In this document: one piece after another, positions 51,791-60,709 of the stretch
Layout: each line of letters opens with the position of its first letter
Position numbering within the stretch: the stretch's first letter is position 1
Source: Sphingomonadaceae bacterium
GTDB taxonomy: Bacteria; Pseudomonadota; Alphaproteobacteria; Sphingomonadales; Sphingomonadaceae
DNA: 64,000 nucleotides
Reading direction: 5' to 3'
Assembly (NCBI GenBank): GCA_947463325.1
Contig: CANHQT010000004.1
Coordinates: forward strand, 48,810-112,809
Position numbers and translations under genes: made by a program
Notes under the pieces: generated by a model
Database searches by the model: none
What the model was told of the DNA's origin: nothing
Seen by the model: only the letters and a program-made list of their open reading frames with translations

Positions 51791-52561
51791 ATGCGACACC
51801 GTGACAAATCTTCGCGCAGCGACAGCCGCCTCGTCCGCCTGTGGGGCCGCCACGCCGTGCTCGCCGCGCTTGCCAACCCGCACCGCGAGGTGCGCCGCCT
51901 GTGGGGCACGCGCGAGGCGCTGGCGATGATCGATCTGCCGCCGGTCCTTGCCATCACCCCCGCCGGTGCCGGCGATCTGGCAGGCATGGTGCCGGCCGGC
52001 GCCCCGCATCAGGGGCTGGTTGCCGAAGTCGAGCCGTTGCCCGACCGGTTCCTCGACGAGTTTCGCGAGCCGGAGGATGATGACCGGCGGGCCATATTGG
52101 TGCTCGACCAGGTGACTGACCCGCAGAATGTCGGCGCGATCCTGCGATCCGCTGCCGCGTTCGACGCGGTCGCCATCGTCACACAGGACCGGCACAGCCC
52201 GCCCGAGAGTGGCACCATCGCGCGCGCGGCATCAGGCGCGCTGGAGATTGTGCCCTGGGTGCGGGTGGTCAACCTCGCCCGCGCGCTCGATGAGCTGGCC
52301 GAATCGGGATATTGGCGCATCGGCCTCGCCGGAGAGGCGCAGGACACGCTGGGCAAGGCGCTCGACGGTGCGGTGCGTGCCGCATTGGTGCTGGGCGCCG
52401 AGGGGCCGGGGATGCGGCACAATATCGGCGAGCATTGCGATCAGCTCGCGCGGCTGCCGATCAGCCCTCGCATGGAGAGCCTCAACGTATCGAATGCAGC
52501 AGCAATCGCGCTCTATGCCGCCGCCGAAGCAAGCGGCCAGAGGGGGGCTCAGTCTTCCTGA
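51791..52561 (+). CDS. rlmB: 23S rRNA (guanosine-2'-O-)-methyltransferase, RlmB type
   Basis: A 256-residue SPOUT/TrmH enzyme that ribose-methylates a guanosine of 23S rRNA. SpoU motif 1 is DQVTDPQNVGAILRSAAAF, motif 2 LVLGAEGPGM and motif 3 LNVSNAAAIALYAA; together they make the knotted SAM site. The N-terminal substrate-binding domain (LWGRHAVLAALANP) supports RlmB over TrmH. The tracked ORF begins 72 codons upstream inside tRNA-Tyr; ATG 51791 is the natural start. The 3' end overlaps the ferredoxin gene by 13 bp, convergent. Confidence 0.92.
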   Translation: MRHRDKSSRSDSRLVRLWGRHAVLAALANPHREVRRLWGTREALAMIDLPPVLAITPAGAGDLAGMVPAGAPHQGLVAEVEPLPDRFLDEFREPEDDDRRAILVLDQVTDPQNVGAILRSAAAFDAVAIVTQDRHSPPESGTIARAASGALEIVPWVRVVNLARALDELAESGYWRIGLAGEAQDTLGKALDGAVRAALVLGAEGPGMRHNIGEHCDQLARLPISPRMESLNVSNAAAIALYAAAEASGQRGAQSS

Positions 52562-52866
52562 GCGATCGTCACCTTCAGCCCGTCAAGATCGGCGCTGAAG
52601 GGGATCTGGCACGAGAGGCGCGAAGTGGCGTCGCGGCGCGAGCTTGAATCGAGAAGGTCATTTTCATCATCGCCCATCGGCGCGACCTTGCCCGCAAAGG
52701 CCGGATCGACATGGATGTGGCATGTCGCGCAGGAGCAGCAACCACCGCACAGCGCGAGCAGCTCATCAAAGCCGGCATCGCGGATAACTTCCATCACGGT
52801 GAGGCTGGTATCGCCTTCGATCGCATGTTCGGTGCCATCGCGGGTCACGACGATCAGCTTTGCCAT
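52549..52866 (-). CDS. 2Fe-2S ferredoxin (adrenodoxin type)
   Basis: A 105-residue electron carrier. Cysteine ligands are in LALCGGCCSCATCHIHV and SRLSCQIP near the C-terminus, the C-x5-C-x2-C-x~36-C pattern of vertebrate-type (adrenodoxin, terpredoxin) ferredoxins, which feed P450s or iron-sulfur assembly. Start 52866 (MAKLIVVTRDG) is in family register. It shares 13 bp of its end with rlmB on the opposite strand. Confidence 0.92.
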   Translation of the reverse strand: MAKLIVVTRDGTEHAIEGDTSLTVMEVIRDAGFDELLALCGGCCSCATCHIHVDPAFAGKVAPMGDDENDLLDSSSRRDATSRLSCQIPFSADLDGLKVTIAQED

Positions 52867-52996
52867 GTGCAGCTTTCCCTCAATCCGGTTTGGGCGCAAG
52901 AAACGGGACGACCCGATCTGTGCGAACGCGGCTATGCGCAGGTGGCGCGGATGAATCAAGTGACAAGAATGTCAGCGAGGGCGGAGGGACAAGGGC

Positions 52997-53620
52997 ATGG
53001 GTTTGAGTGCGCAGCAATTGAAAGGATCGCTCGATGCGCTGGCGGGCGTGGACGCGGACATTGCGCGCAGCCTGGCCGCAGTCGGCTATCCCGAGCCGCG
53101 GCTGCGCGAGCGCGGCTATGCCACCATGCTGCGCACCATTGTCGGCCAGCAAGTGAGCGTGGCGGCGGCGGCATCGGTCTGGGCAAAGCTGGAAACCACA
53201 TTGGGTGCGGGCTGCAACCCCGAGGCGCTGGTCGGGGCGAGCGAGGAGGCTCTGCGCGCCTGCGGCCTATCCCGCCAGAAACAGGGCTATGCCCGCAGCC
53301 TGGCGACGCTGGTGCTGGCCGGCGAGGTCGATCTGCACGCGCTGCCCGCCGACGATGAGGAGGCCATCGCGCAGCTCACCCGCATCAAGGGCATCGGACG
53401 CTGGTCAGCGGAAATCTATCTGTTGTTTGCAGAAGGACGCCCCGACATCTGGCCGGCGGGCGATCTGGCGGTGCAGGAAGCGCTGGCGCGCATCAAGCGG
53501 CTGGAGGCGCGGCCCGACGAGAAGGCGGCGCGGGTAATCGCCGAAGGATGGCGCCCGCTCCGCGGGGCGGCGGCGATCTTCGCCTGGCACTATTACTCGC
53601 AAAGTCGTGAACCGGTTTGA
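52997..53620 (+). CDS. DNA-3-methyladenine glycosylase, AlkA/HhH type
   Basis: A 207-residue base-excision repair enzyme that removes alkylated purines. The core helix-hairpin-helix LTRIKGIGRWSAEIYLLFAEGRPDIWPAGDLAVQEAL holds the conserved catalytic Asp (PAGD). The shorter length and missing N-terminal TBP-like domain place it with the MAG/AlkA-like bacterial glycosylases rather than E. coli AlkA. Divergent from the ferredoxin gene, sharing the short intergenic region. Confidence 0.92.
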   Translation: MGLSAQQLKGSLDALAGVDADIARSLAAVGYPEPRLRERGYATMLRTIVGQQVSVAAAASVWAKLETTLGAGCNPEALVGASEEALRACGLSRQKQGYARSLATLVLAGEVDLHALPADDEEAIAQLTRIKGIGRWSAEIYLLFAEGRPDIWPAGDLAVQEALARIKRLEARPDEKAARVIAEGWRPLRGAAAIFAWHYYSQSREPV

Positions 53621-53714
53621 GGTTTATGTCCGTTATTCACATTCGCAGCAAAAAAGCTGCCGTTCAGGAAGCGACCCCATTGCTGCCATTTCAAGAGAGG
53701 GCTAATTTGCGCCA

Positions 53715-54104
53715 GTGAACCGCGCTTTGCTCCTATTGGTTCTGTCCCTTGCTGTGGGCGCCTGTGATGACGCTTGCACCAACGAAGTCCTAACCCGACT
53801 TGTTTCGCCAGATGGCAAGCACGAAGCGGTGATGTTTCAACGCCACTGCGGCGCGACTAGCGGATACTCGACGCAAATCTCGATTGTGGAAGCCGGACAA
53901 GCCGCAGCAGGAGGAGGCAATACGTTCCGCGCGGATGACGATCATGGGGCCGCAAAAGTCGGAGATTGGGGCGGCTCATGGGCTGAAATCAAATGGCTTG
54001 CCTCAGACCACCTACTCATCCGGCATGCCGATAAGTCTCGGATCTTTGAACAGGATAATTCGGTTGCTGGCGTTTCGGTCAGCTACGAAACCGTCGCGAT
54101 GTAA
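53715..54104 (+). CDS. Small lipoprotein of unknown function
   Basis: A 129-residue protein with a lipoprotein signal (MNRALLLLVLSLAVGAC, lipobox AVGAC). The mature part, VSPDGKHEAVMFQRHCGATSGYSTQISIV and SWAEIKWLASDHLLIRH, resembles a recurrent uncharacterised bacterial family; three cysteines after the lipid Cys could make a disulfide. GTG start 53715 lacks a strong ribosome binding site. Location probably the periplasmic face of a membrane. The sequence after the stop to 54306 contains no supported gene. Confidence 0.68.
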   Translation: MNRALLLLVLSLAVGACDDACTNEVLTRLVSPDGKHEAVMFQRHCGATSGYSTQISIVEAGQAAAGGGNTFRADDDHGAAKVGDWGGSWAEIKWLASDHLLIRHADKSRIFEQDNSVAGVSVSYETVAM

Positions 54105-54306
54105 GCGGCAACTTCCCACCCAGTTTCAGTCATTCGGCTACCGCTCGGACCAGCCGGAAACCCGCCATCCAGACAGCGCCGGATTGTTGCAGTAGTGCTG
54201 ATGGCAGAGGCGCGGCGCTTCCAGCAACAAGGCTGGATTTCCGCCAGCGACACGCCATTCCATGCATGTCTGACGCCTGTTTTTCACTGGATAGTGCCTG
54301 GCCTGA

Positions 54307-56895
54307 TCATTCGATTTGGGAGCGGAGCTGCACCACAAATTGCCCTGCCGGGCCGCCACCGGGCAATGTGCCTTTGGGATTGATGCACACGTGCCGGACC
54401 TGCGGGTCGTAACCGGCAGCGGGCGTATAGGTGCATTGCGCGAAGGATGCGGGCGCAGCCGCGCTATTGGAGAAGCGCAGATCCGTCGTCGGCGTCAGGG
54501 TGAGGCCGGGCGTGCCGCTCTGGAACCCGACTATGCCGCCGAGGGCCGGTGTAACGGCGTTGTAGAAGGCATGCGCGGGATCCAGCCTGATCGCGACGAA
54601 GATAGAGTCCGCATCGGTGCTGCCGGTACCGGCATTGCTGACAGTCGTCGTCAGAAGGATATCATTGCCGGGCGTGGCAAAGGGATTGTCAGCCGGAGGA
54701 ACGAAGACTTCGGACGAGATGGCAACGGTCAATGCCGCCACTCCGTCCGCCGTGGCGACGGCGGAAAATTCCGAGCTAATGTCCCAAGACCCGGCAGCCG
54801 TGCGCCGGCTGGTGGTGGCCGAGATAATGTCGCCGATCGCCACCGGTTGCAGCGTGGCGAGCGTGCCCGTGTAGCTTTGCACCCCACCAGCATGGTTGAC
54901 ATCGACATGGCCGAGATAGCGTTCCCCTTCACCGAAGCCGGTCGGATCAGCCACGCTGTTGGCGAAAAATTCGATCCGGTAGCCATTCGCGGCCGCAGGA
55001 GCATCGAGCGTGACGCGGTAGGTCAGCTGGGTTGGGGCGGAAACGATAGCGCGATTGATCTGCGGGAAGTTGAGCAAATCATTTGCCCCTGCATCCCCAT
55101 CGCCCGCGTCATTGGCTGTGACCCCGTTGTTACCCAGATCGATCCCCAGCAGGCCGTTGGCAAAGATGCGGTTGCCAAGCAGCGCAGCGCGGGTGGCATT
55201 TTCCAGCTGAATTCCATTGCGGCTGTTATCACGGACAGTGTTGCCGATTAGGCGGATGTTGCTGCCGTTGGAGTTCACATTCACCCCAGATTGGTTGGCG
55301 GAGGCGATGACATTGCCCTGGATGGTCACATCGCTGGCATTGGCGATTGATATGCCATTGAGCGCTCCGGTGATCTCATTTCCTTCGGAAGAGCCAGCGC
55401 CGCCGATCAGCACGGTGGTGATGCTGTCCGAGGAAAAGCGGATGCCGTCCCCGGCATTGAGCAGCTGCGCAGACAATGTGCGGTTGAAGCCGATGATGTT
55501 CGACTGGATGCGGATCTGGCCATCGGACGGGCCAATGCGGTCATCGGTTTCCAGCATGATGCCCGCGCCGCCATTGTTACCGGAAATGAGATTGCGCGTG
55601 ATGTCCCGCCAGGTGGCGGTGCCCATGAAATTGTTGATCGCCACACCATTGGCGCGCGCAGCCATCCCGGCGGGATCGGTGCCGATGAAATTGCCGCGGA
55701 TGGCGGTGTCTGTGCTGCCCGCTTCGGTCACGACCCCGGCGACGACATTGGCGGAGATGACATTGCCCTGACCCGCATTGAGCCCGCCGATCCGCGCGCT
55801 GGCCCCTCTGACAAGGACGCCTCTGGCGTTGGCGCTGCTCGTGCCATTGGCGAGCAGGCCGAGATAATTGCACTGGATCGTGGCATTGCTGCTGCCCGCC
55901 ACGGTGAAAACGGCATTGTCGAAGCCGGTAAGGGACAGGCCCCTGATGGTCTGGTTGGCGCCGCCCAGCTGGAAGCCGTTGAACCCTCCGCCGCGCACAT
56001 TGACCCGCAAGTCATGCCCGTTCCCCGCCCACAGATCGCGGCATTGGGTGCCGGACTGGGTGGTACCGTCAATGGTGAGGCCGTTGGCGGTGAGGTTCGG
56101 CAGAATGGACGAGAGGGTGATCGTGTGCGGCCCTGCGCCGGGGATGGCAAAGGTGACAGTCGAGGCACCGCTTTGCGCATTGGCGAACTGGATCGCTGCC
56201 CGCAGTGACCCGGCGCCGCTGTCATTTGTGTTGGTGACCACCAGCGGGTTGGAGACGCTGACCCGCACGTTGCGAATGCCGATAATCTCGGAATTGCTGG
56301 GCAGAGCAACCCACGCCACGCTGGCGATTGTGATCCCCGCATTGACCGAGGTCTGATCGATCCGAAAGCCGATGAAGCCCCCGGCAGCGCCGCTGACCGT
56401 GGTAGGCCCGGTGACGTTGAAGACAGCCCCGTTGCTCAGCGTGACCACGATCTGTGATCGCTGGCTGCCATCATTCCAGTCCCAATATTCCAGCCCGAAC
56501 CCGAAGGCGCGCGCGGCAGGGGTGAACGTCACCCGCCCGTTACCAATGGCCGGATCGGACACTGCCGTATAAATACCGGGCAGCGTGGGCGGAGAGGGCG
56601 TCCAGTTCAAGCAGGTGCGCAGGCTGACGCAATAAGAGGAGGAGCCGAAGCCGGACGTGCCTTGCCCGATCAGCGTGAAGCCGTTCCACTGTTCGGGCGT
56701 GACGGTTGGGACCGGGCGGTCCGCAGTGATGCTGGTGAATCCTTCCACCGTGGTCGTCACGCCCGCGGACGGAAGCGCGGCGGTGTAGCTCGCTTCGCTG
56801 GTGAAGGTCGTCAGCGTCTGCGCACCAGCGATGTGCGGCGTCAAACAGACCAGCCACAGCAAAGCCGTCACCCAGAATATTCTCAGCTTCAGCAC
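54307..56895 (-). CDS. Secreted right-handed beta-helix repeat protein
   Basis: An 862-residue exported protein. The signal peptide ends AGAQ. A beta-sandwich domain to about residue 220 is followed by right-handed parallel beta-helix coils (VTNTNDSGAGSLRAAIQFAN ... GLTIDGTTQSG ... NLISGNNGGAGIML ... GNTVRDNSRNGIQLENATRAALLGNRIF), as in polymorphic-outer-membrane and pectate-lyase-like proteins. A DUF11-like domain (LTTTVSNAGTGSTDADSIFVAI) closes the protein. No catalytic motif or outer-membrane anchor was seen, so an adhesin or structural role is as likely as polysaccharide cleavage. Transcribed alone; the 249 bp upstream hold no gene. Confidence 0.85.
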   Translation of the reverse strand: MLKLRIFWVTALLWLVCLTPHIAGAQTLTTFTSEASYTAALPSAGVTTTVEGFTSITADRPVPTVTPEQWNGFTLIGQGTSGFGSSSYCVSLRTCLNWTPSPPTLPGIYTAVSDPAIGNGRVTFTPAARAFGFGLEYWDWNDGSQRSQIVVTLSNGAVFNVTGPTTVSGAAGGFIGFRIDQTSVNAGITIASVAWVALPSNSEIIGIRNVRVSVSNPLVVTNTNDSGAGSLRAAIQFANAQSGASTVTFAIPGAGPHTITLSSILPNLTANGLTIDGTTQSGTQCRDLWAGNGHDLRVNVRGGGFNGFQLGGANQTIRGLSLTGFDNAVFTVAGSSNATIQCNYLGLLANGTSSANARGVLVRGASARIGGLNAGQGNVISANVVAGVVTEAGSTDTAIRGNFIGTDPAGMAARANGVAINNFMGTATWRDITRNLISGNNGGAGIMLETDDRIGPSDGQIRIQSNIIGFNRTLSAQLLNAGDGIRFSSDSITTVLIGGAGSSEGNEITGALNGISIANASDVTIQGNVIASANQSGVNVNSNGSNIRLIGNTVRDNSRNGIQLENATRAALLGNRIFANGLLGIDLGNNGVTANDAGDGDAGANDLLNFPQINRAIVSAPTQLTYRVTLDAPAAANGYRIEFFANSVADPTGFGEGERYLGHVDVNHAGGVQSYTGTLATLQPVAIGDIISATTSRRTAAGSWDISSEFSAVATADGVAALTVAISSEVFVPPADNPFATPGNDILLTTTVSNAGTGSTDADSIFVAIRLDPAHAFYNAVTPALGGIVGFQSGTPGLTLTPTTDLRFSNSAAAPASFAQCTYTPAAGYDPQVRHVCINPKGTLPGGGPAGQFVVQLRSQIE

Positions 56896-57144
56896 GACGC
56901 CCAGTTCACCTTAGTGTTTTTTGTCCAACAGACTGCCGCCGCACATCATTCTGGGAACAACGCTCGCAAGCCTGCCGCAATGCTCAACGAAGCAAGTGGC
57001 AGATTAGTAAGACTCTGACGGGTTTGTTTCGGCGCCAACCGTTAACGCGCGCTTGCGAATTACGCCTAATTCGAGGTGATCAGCGGGGAGATTTGCGATC
57101 GCGAAACCGCATGACGCAGAGGCGCAAAGCCAGCGTGGCGCCGG

Positions 57145-57666
57145 TCAGCGTGTCGCCTGGGTGAGGCGGGGGTTGAGGCGCATCACTTCATCAAGGAAGG
57201 CGCGGGGATTGCGGAAATGGCGGCTGTCGCGATTGACCGCGAGGCCGAATAGGGCGGCGCCCTCCATCACGAAATGGACGCAGTTGCGGCGGCGGAGATT
57301 GTAACTCGGCTGCGCCTGTGCGCGCCAGCGGGCAACGAAGGCCATCAGGCGGGCATAGCCGGCATCATCAAGGCGCAGGACAAAATGCGGGCGCGACGTG
57401 GGCCGCGCCATATATTCCGCCGACACGGTTTCCATCATCCCTTCGACCGAGCCGAGCAGGATGCCCGGCGTGATGCGGCGCGCGGTGAAGCCGATGTTGG
57501 TATCAATCACCTCCCCGGTTTCGAGCCGCCCGCGCAGGACAATGAAGGCGTGCGGGTAATTCTGGTCACGCTCATGGCTCCAGAAGGTCGCGATCACCTC
57601 CGCCCGGACAGGCGAGGCGACGGTCGAGACGAGCAAGGCGAGGGCAATCAGGAGAAAGCGAAGCAT
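57145..57666 (-). CDS. Exported protein with permuted NlpC/LRAT-like motif
   Basis: A 173-residue protein with a signal peptide (MLRFLLIALALLVSTVASPVRA). YPHAFIVLRG then, about 85 residues later, RRRNCVHFVMEGAALFGL resemble the His and Cys boxes of circularly permuted papain-like (NlpC/P60, LRAT) enzymes; NC-x-HF is frequent in this group. If so it may hydrolyse an amide or thioester in the periplasm. The family assignment is tentative. It diverges from the SDR gene at 57802. Confidence 0.62.
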   Translation of the reverse strand: MLRFLLIALALLVSTVASPVRAEVIATFWSHERDQNYPHAFIVLRGRLETGEVIDTNIGFTARRITPGILLGSVEGMMETVSAEYMARPTSRPHFVLRLDDAGYARLMAFVARWRAQAQPSYNLRRRNCVHFVMEGAALFGLAVNRDSRHFRNPRAFLDEVMRLNPRLTQATR

Positions 57667-57801
57667 CGTTTCGCCTTAGTATCGGGCCAGCGGCGCCGGC
57701 GCCAGCCATTGCGCGATTGCCGACATTGCTGAAAGTAACGCTTGATTTCCAGTGCCGGCTCATGGCCATGCTGCGCGGGACATAGGAACGGGAGGGAGCG
57801 C

Positions 57802-58617
57802 ATGGCGCGCAAGGCGATTTTCATCACGGGCGGCGGATCCGGCATCGGGCGCGCCGTGGCACGGCATTTTGCTGGGCAGGGCTGGTTGGTCGGCATTGCC
57901 GACATCAACGAGGCCGGCATGCGCGAGACGGCAGCGATGCTGCCCGACGGCCTCAGCACCACGCACCGGCTCGACGTGCGCGACCGCGACCATTGGGCGG
58001 CGGCGCTGGCGGACTTTGCCAAGGTGAGCGAAGGCCGGCTCGACGTCTTGTTCAACAATGCCGGCGTCGGCCTGGGCGGGCCGATTGACGATTTTCCGGC
58101 AACCGATTCCGACACGGTGATCGACATCAACCTCAAAGGGGTGATCAACGGGATTCAGGCGGCGATGCCGCTCCTCAAAGCCACGCCGGGCAGCACGATC
58201 CTCAACACCGGATCGGCTTCGGGCTATTATGGCGCGGCAGGCCTTTCGGTCTATTCGGCCACCAAATTCGGCGTGCGCGCAATCACCGAAGCGCTCGACA
58301 TCGAACTGGAGCCACATGGCATCCGCGTGCGTGACATCATGCCGGGATTCATAGACACGCCTTTGCTCGACCGCGTGGTGCCGGGCACCAACGAGACCAG
58401 CCGCGACAAGGTGATGCAGGCGGGCCTCGAATTCACGCCGGTCGAAACAGTCGCCGCACTCGCATGGGACGCGGTGCATGGCGATGCGGTACACACCGCT
58501 GTCGGCAAGACCGCCCGCCGCCTCGCCTTTGCGGCGCGCTGGATGCCGGGCCGCTTGCGCAGGCAGATGAAGAAGGGCCGCCGGCCCGACGGCGGCAGCA
58601 CGCTGTTGGGACGTTAA
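57802..58617 (+). CDS. SDR-family oxidoreductase
   Basis: A 271-residue short-chain dehydrogenase: [14 protein letters not shown] cofactor loop, [18 protein letters not shown] with the catalytic Ser and [11 protein letters not shown] with Tyr-x3-Lys. It has an extended basic C-terminus ([16 protein letters not shown]) seen in many sphingomonad SDRs. Start 57802 follows GGGAGG; the track is 20 codons longer. Its TAA stop shares the tetranucleotide TTAA with the stop of the PCD gene on the other strand. Substrate unknown. Confidence 0.92.
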   Translation: MARKAIFITGGGSGIGRAVARHFAGQGWLVGIADINEAGMRETAAMLPDGLSTTHRLDVRDRDHWAAALADFAKVSEGRLDVLFNNAGVGLGGPIDDFPATDSDTVIDINLKGVINGIQAAMPLLKATPGSTILNTGSASGYYGAAGLSVYSATKFGVRAITEALDIELEPHGIRVRDIMPGFIDTPLLDRVVPGTNETSRDKVMQAGLEFTPVETVAALAWDAVHGDAVHTAVGKTARRLAFAARWMPGRLRRQMKKGRRPDGGSTLLGR

Positions 58618-58901
58618 ACCAACGCGTCGATCGCGGCGGCCATGCGGGCGTCGCGTTCGGACAGGCCATCGGCATCATGGGTGGTGAGCGCGATGGTGAC
58701 GCGGTTGTAGACGTTCGACCATTCGGGATGATGGTCCTGCGCCTCGGCGAGCAAGGCGACGCGCGTCATGAAGGCGAAAGCCTGACTGAAATCGGCGAAG
58801 CGGAAGGTGCGGGTGATGGCGTCGCGCCCATCCTCCATAGCCCAGTCGGGGTGCGCGGCGAGCAGCGCGGCGCGGGCAGCATCGTCAAGCTTTGCGACCA
58901 T
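58614..58901 (-). CDS. 4a-hydroxytetrahydrobiopterin dehydratase (PCD/PhhB)
   Basis: Small pterin-recycling enzyme, about 95 residues: [72 protein letters not shown] is the full PCD pattern, with the [11 protein letters not shown] active-site motif. It dehydrates the 4a-hydroxypterin left by aromatic hydroxylases. No phenylalanine hydroxylase gene is near. Starts at 58901 or 58913 both fit; the track's long N-terminus crosses a dispersed repeat. Confidence 0.92.
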   Translation of the reverse strand: MVAKLDDAARAALLAAHPDWAMEDGRDAITRTFRFADFSQAFAFMTRVALLAEAQDHHPEWSNVYNRVTIALTTHDADGLSERDARMAAAIDALV

Positions 58902-58960
58902 GGGTGCGTTCATCCTTCCAACGTCATCGAGGGGCAATTCAGAGCAGGTGCTGGCCCAGC

Positions 58961-58997
58961 CCTGGATGGCTTCGTCACTTCGGTCCTCGCAATGACG
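58961..58997. repeat. Dispersed intergenic palindromic repeat
   Basis: A 37-base stretch whose complementary strand contains ATTGCGAGGACCGAAGTGAC and translates as [12 protein letters not shown], a sequence familiar from many intergenic repeats of sphingomonads and other Alphaproteobacteria. It lies between the PCD and zincin genes. Confidence 0.6.
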
Positions 58998-59046
58998 GGC
59001 CAAGGGGCTTTCGACAAGGCCGGAACTTGCCGTTAAGGAGGGGCCG

Positions 59047-59448
59047 ATGACGGCTGCCCTGCCCCGTTTTGCCCCTGATGCTGCCGCGATGGAGACGGTT
59101 GCGCTGGCGGCATGGGCGGCGCTGCCGGAGCAGTTCCGGGCGCATCTCCATGCCGTGGTATTCCGCGTCGAGGAATTTGCCGATGATGCGGTGCTGGAAT
59201 CGCTCGGCATCGAGAGCCCCTATGACCTCACCGGCCTCTACGAAGGGCGGCCACTGGGGCAGAAGGGCAATATCGCGACCGGCGACTTGCCCGACATCGT
59301 GCGCCTCTATCGCGTGCCCATCCTGCTCGAATGGATCGAAAGCGGGGAGGAGCTGGAGCATCTGGTGCGCCATGTGCTGATCCACGAGATCGGCCATCAT
59401 TTCGGCCTGTCCGACGAAGATATGCACGCCATCGAGGATGCCGCGTGA
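59047..59448 (+). CDS. Zincin-like metallopeptidase (PF06262-type)
   Basis: A 133-residue protein with [18 protein letters not shown], the HExxH...xxH/E zinc site of the minimal zincin family. It lacks transmembrane or signal segments, so is probably cytoplasmic. Its stop overlaps the GTG start of ccmA by 4 bp (GTGA), making it the head of the ccmAB operon. Gene order zincin-ccmA occurs in other Alphaproteobacteria; functional link unknown. A purine-rich AAGGAGGGG lies just before ATG 59047. Confidence 0.92.
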   Translation: MTAALPRFAPDAAAMETVALAAWAALPEQFRAHLHAVVFRVEEFADDAVLESLGIESPYDLTGLYEGRPLGQKGNIATGDLPDIVRLYRVPILLEWIESGEELEHLVRHVLIHEIGHHFGLSDEDMHAIEDAA

Positions 59449-60053
59449 GCGGGGCGTTGTTGCTCGCGGCAGAGGGCCTTGCCTGCATCCGCGGCGACCG
59501 GTTGCTGTGGCGGGGTATCAGCCTGTCACTCGCGCCGGGCGATGCGGTGATGCTGACGGGCGCGAACGGTATCGGCAAATCGAGCCTGATCCGCATCCTC
59601 GGCGGCCTGTTGCCCCCTGCGGCGGGAACAGTGGCGCGCCATGCGCGCACCGCCATGGTCGATGAGCGCCATGCGCTCGACGCGCACCTGCCGCTCGGCC
59701 AAGCCCTCGGCCAGTGGGCGGCGATCGACGGGACAGGAACGGCGGGCGTCCATACAGCGATGGACCGGCTCGGCATCGCCCACCTTGCTGACGTGCCGCC
59801 GCGCTATTTCTCCACGGGGCAGAAAAAGCGCGCAGCACTGGCGCGGCTGATTGCGAGTGACGCGCCACTGTGGCTGCTCGACGAGCCCGCCAATGGCCTC
59901 GACCGCGATGGCGTGGCGCTTACCGAAGCGCTGATTGCGGCGCATCGCGCGGCAGGCGGCGCGGTGGTGTGCGCGAGCCATTTGCCGCTGACACTGGGCG
60001 AGGCGCAGACCATCGACATGGCGGCGCACCGCCCGAGCGAGACGGTATCATGA
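59445..60053 (+). CDS. ccmA: Cytochrome c biogenesis ATP-binding protein CcmA
   Basis: A 202-residue ABC ATPase of the CcmABCD heme-handling complex. Walker A is LTGANGIGKSS, the signature YFSTGQKKRAALARL (with the CcmA-typical STGQ form) and Walker B LWLLDEPANGLD. The GTG start overlaps the zincin stop by 4 bp and the TGA stop overlaps ccmB by 4 bp. Confidence 0.95.
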   Translation: MSGALLLAAEGLACIRGDRLLWRGISLSLAPGDAVMLTGANGIGKSSLIRILGGLLPPAAGTVARHARTAMVDERHALDAHLPLGQALGQWAAIDGTGTAGVHTAMDRLGIAHLADVPPRYFSTGQKKRAALARLIASDAPLWLLDEPANGLDRDGVALTEALIAAHRAAGGAVVCASHLPLTLGEAQTIDMAAHRPSETVS

Positions 60054-60700
60054 GCACGCTGCTTCGCCTCATCCGGCGCGACCTTACCGCCGAGTGGAGC
60101 AGCGGGAGCTGGTGGCTGCCGGTCGCCTTCTTCCTGCTGGTCGCGACGCTCTATCCCTTTGCGGTGGGGACGGACGCGCAATTGCTGGCGCGCACCGGCG
60201 GCGGCATCCTCTGGGTGGCGGCGCTGCTCGCCGCGCTGCTGCCGGTCGAGCGATTGTTCGCGCCCGATTTCGATGCCGGCGTGCTCGACCAGCTCGCCTT
60301 GCGCGGCCTTGCCGACGAAAGCGTGGCGGCGGCGCGCCTCCTGTCCCACACGCTGGGTTTTGCCGTGCCGCTGCTGATCGCGACGGTGCCGGGGGCGGCG
60401 CTGCTGGGGCTGGAGCAGGAAACATGGCAGCGGCTGGTGATCGGCCTTGCCATCGGCGCGCCGGGGCTGGCGGGCCTTTCCGTCACCATCGCCGCGATCA
60501 CGCTCGGCCAGCGGGGGAGCGGCGCGTTGGGCGGGCTGATGCTGTTGCCGCTGGGGGTGCCGGTGCTGATTTTCGGCGCAGGGATGCTCGACCCGATGGG
60601 GAGCAGCGCGATGCTGTTCCTATGCGCGGCATCGCTGCTGCTGGTGGCGGTGACGCCGTTCGCGGCCGGTGCGGCGCTGAGGGCGGCGCGGGAACGGTAG
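60050..60700 (+). CDS. ccmB: Heme exporter membrane protein CcmB
   Basis: A 216-residue integral membrane protein with six apolar segments (WWLPVAFFLLVATLYPFAVG; ILWVAALLAALLPVERLF; LLSHTLGFAVPLLIATVPG; LAGLSVTIAAITL; GGLMLLPLGVPVLIFGAGM; LLVAVTPFAAGAAL) and the CcmB-typical N-terminal RLIRRDLTAEW. With CcmA it releases holo-CcmE for cytochrome c maturation. ATG overlaps ccmA's stop. The next gene is on the other strand, so ccmC is not adjacent. Confidence 0.95.
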   Translation: MSTLLRLIRRDLTAEWSSGSWWLPVAFFLLVATLYPFAVGTDAQLLARTGGGILWVAALLAALLPVERLFAPDFDAGVLDQLALRGLADESVAAARLLSHTLGFAVPLLIATVPGAALLGLEQETWQRLVIGLAIGAPGLAGLSVTIAAITLGQRGSGALGGLMLLPLGVPVLIFGAGMLDPMGSSAMLFLCAASLLLVAVTPFAAGAALRAARER

Positions 60701-60709
60701 GCGCTCCGC

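Noticed and set aside
58914-59210. Long N-terminal extension of the PCD gene
   Set aside because: It crosses a dispersed intergenic repeat ([12 protein letters not shown]), and PCD proteins are about 95-100 residues.
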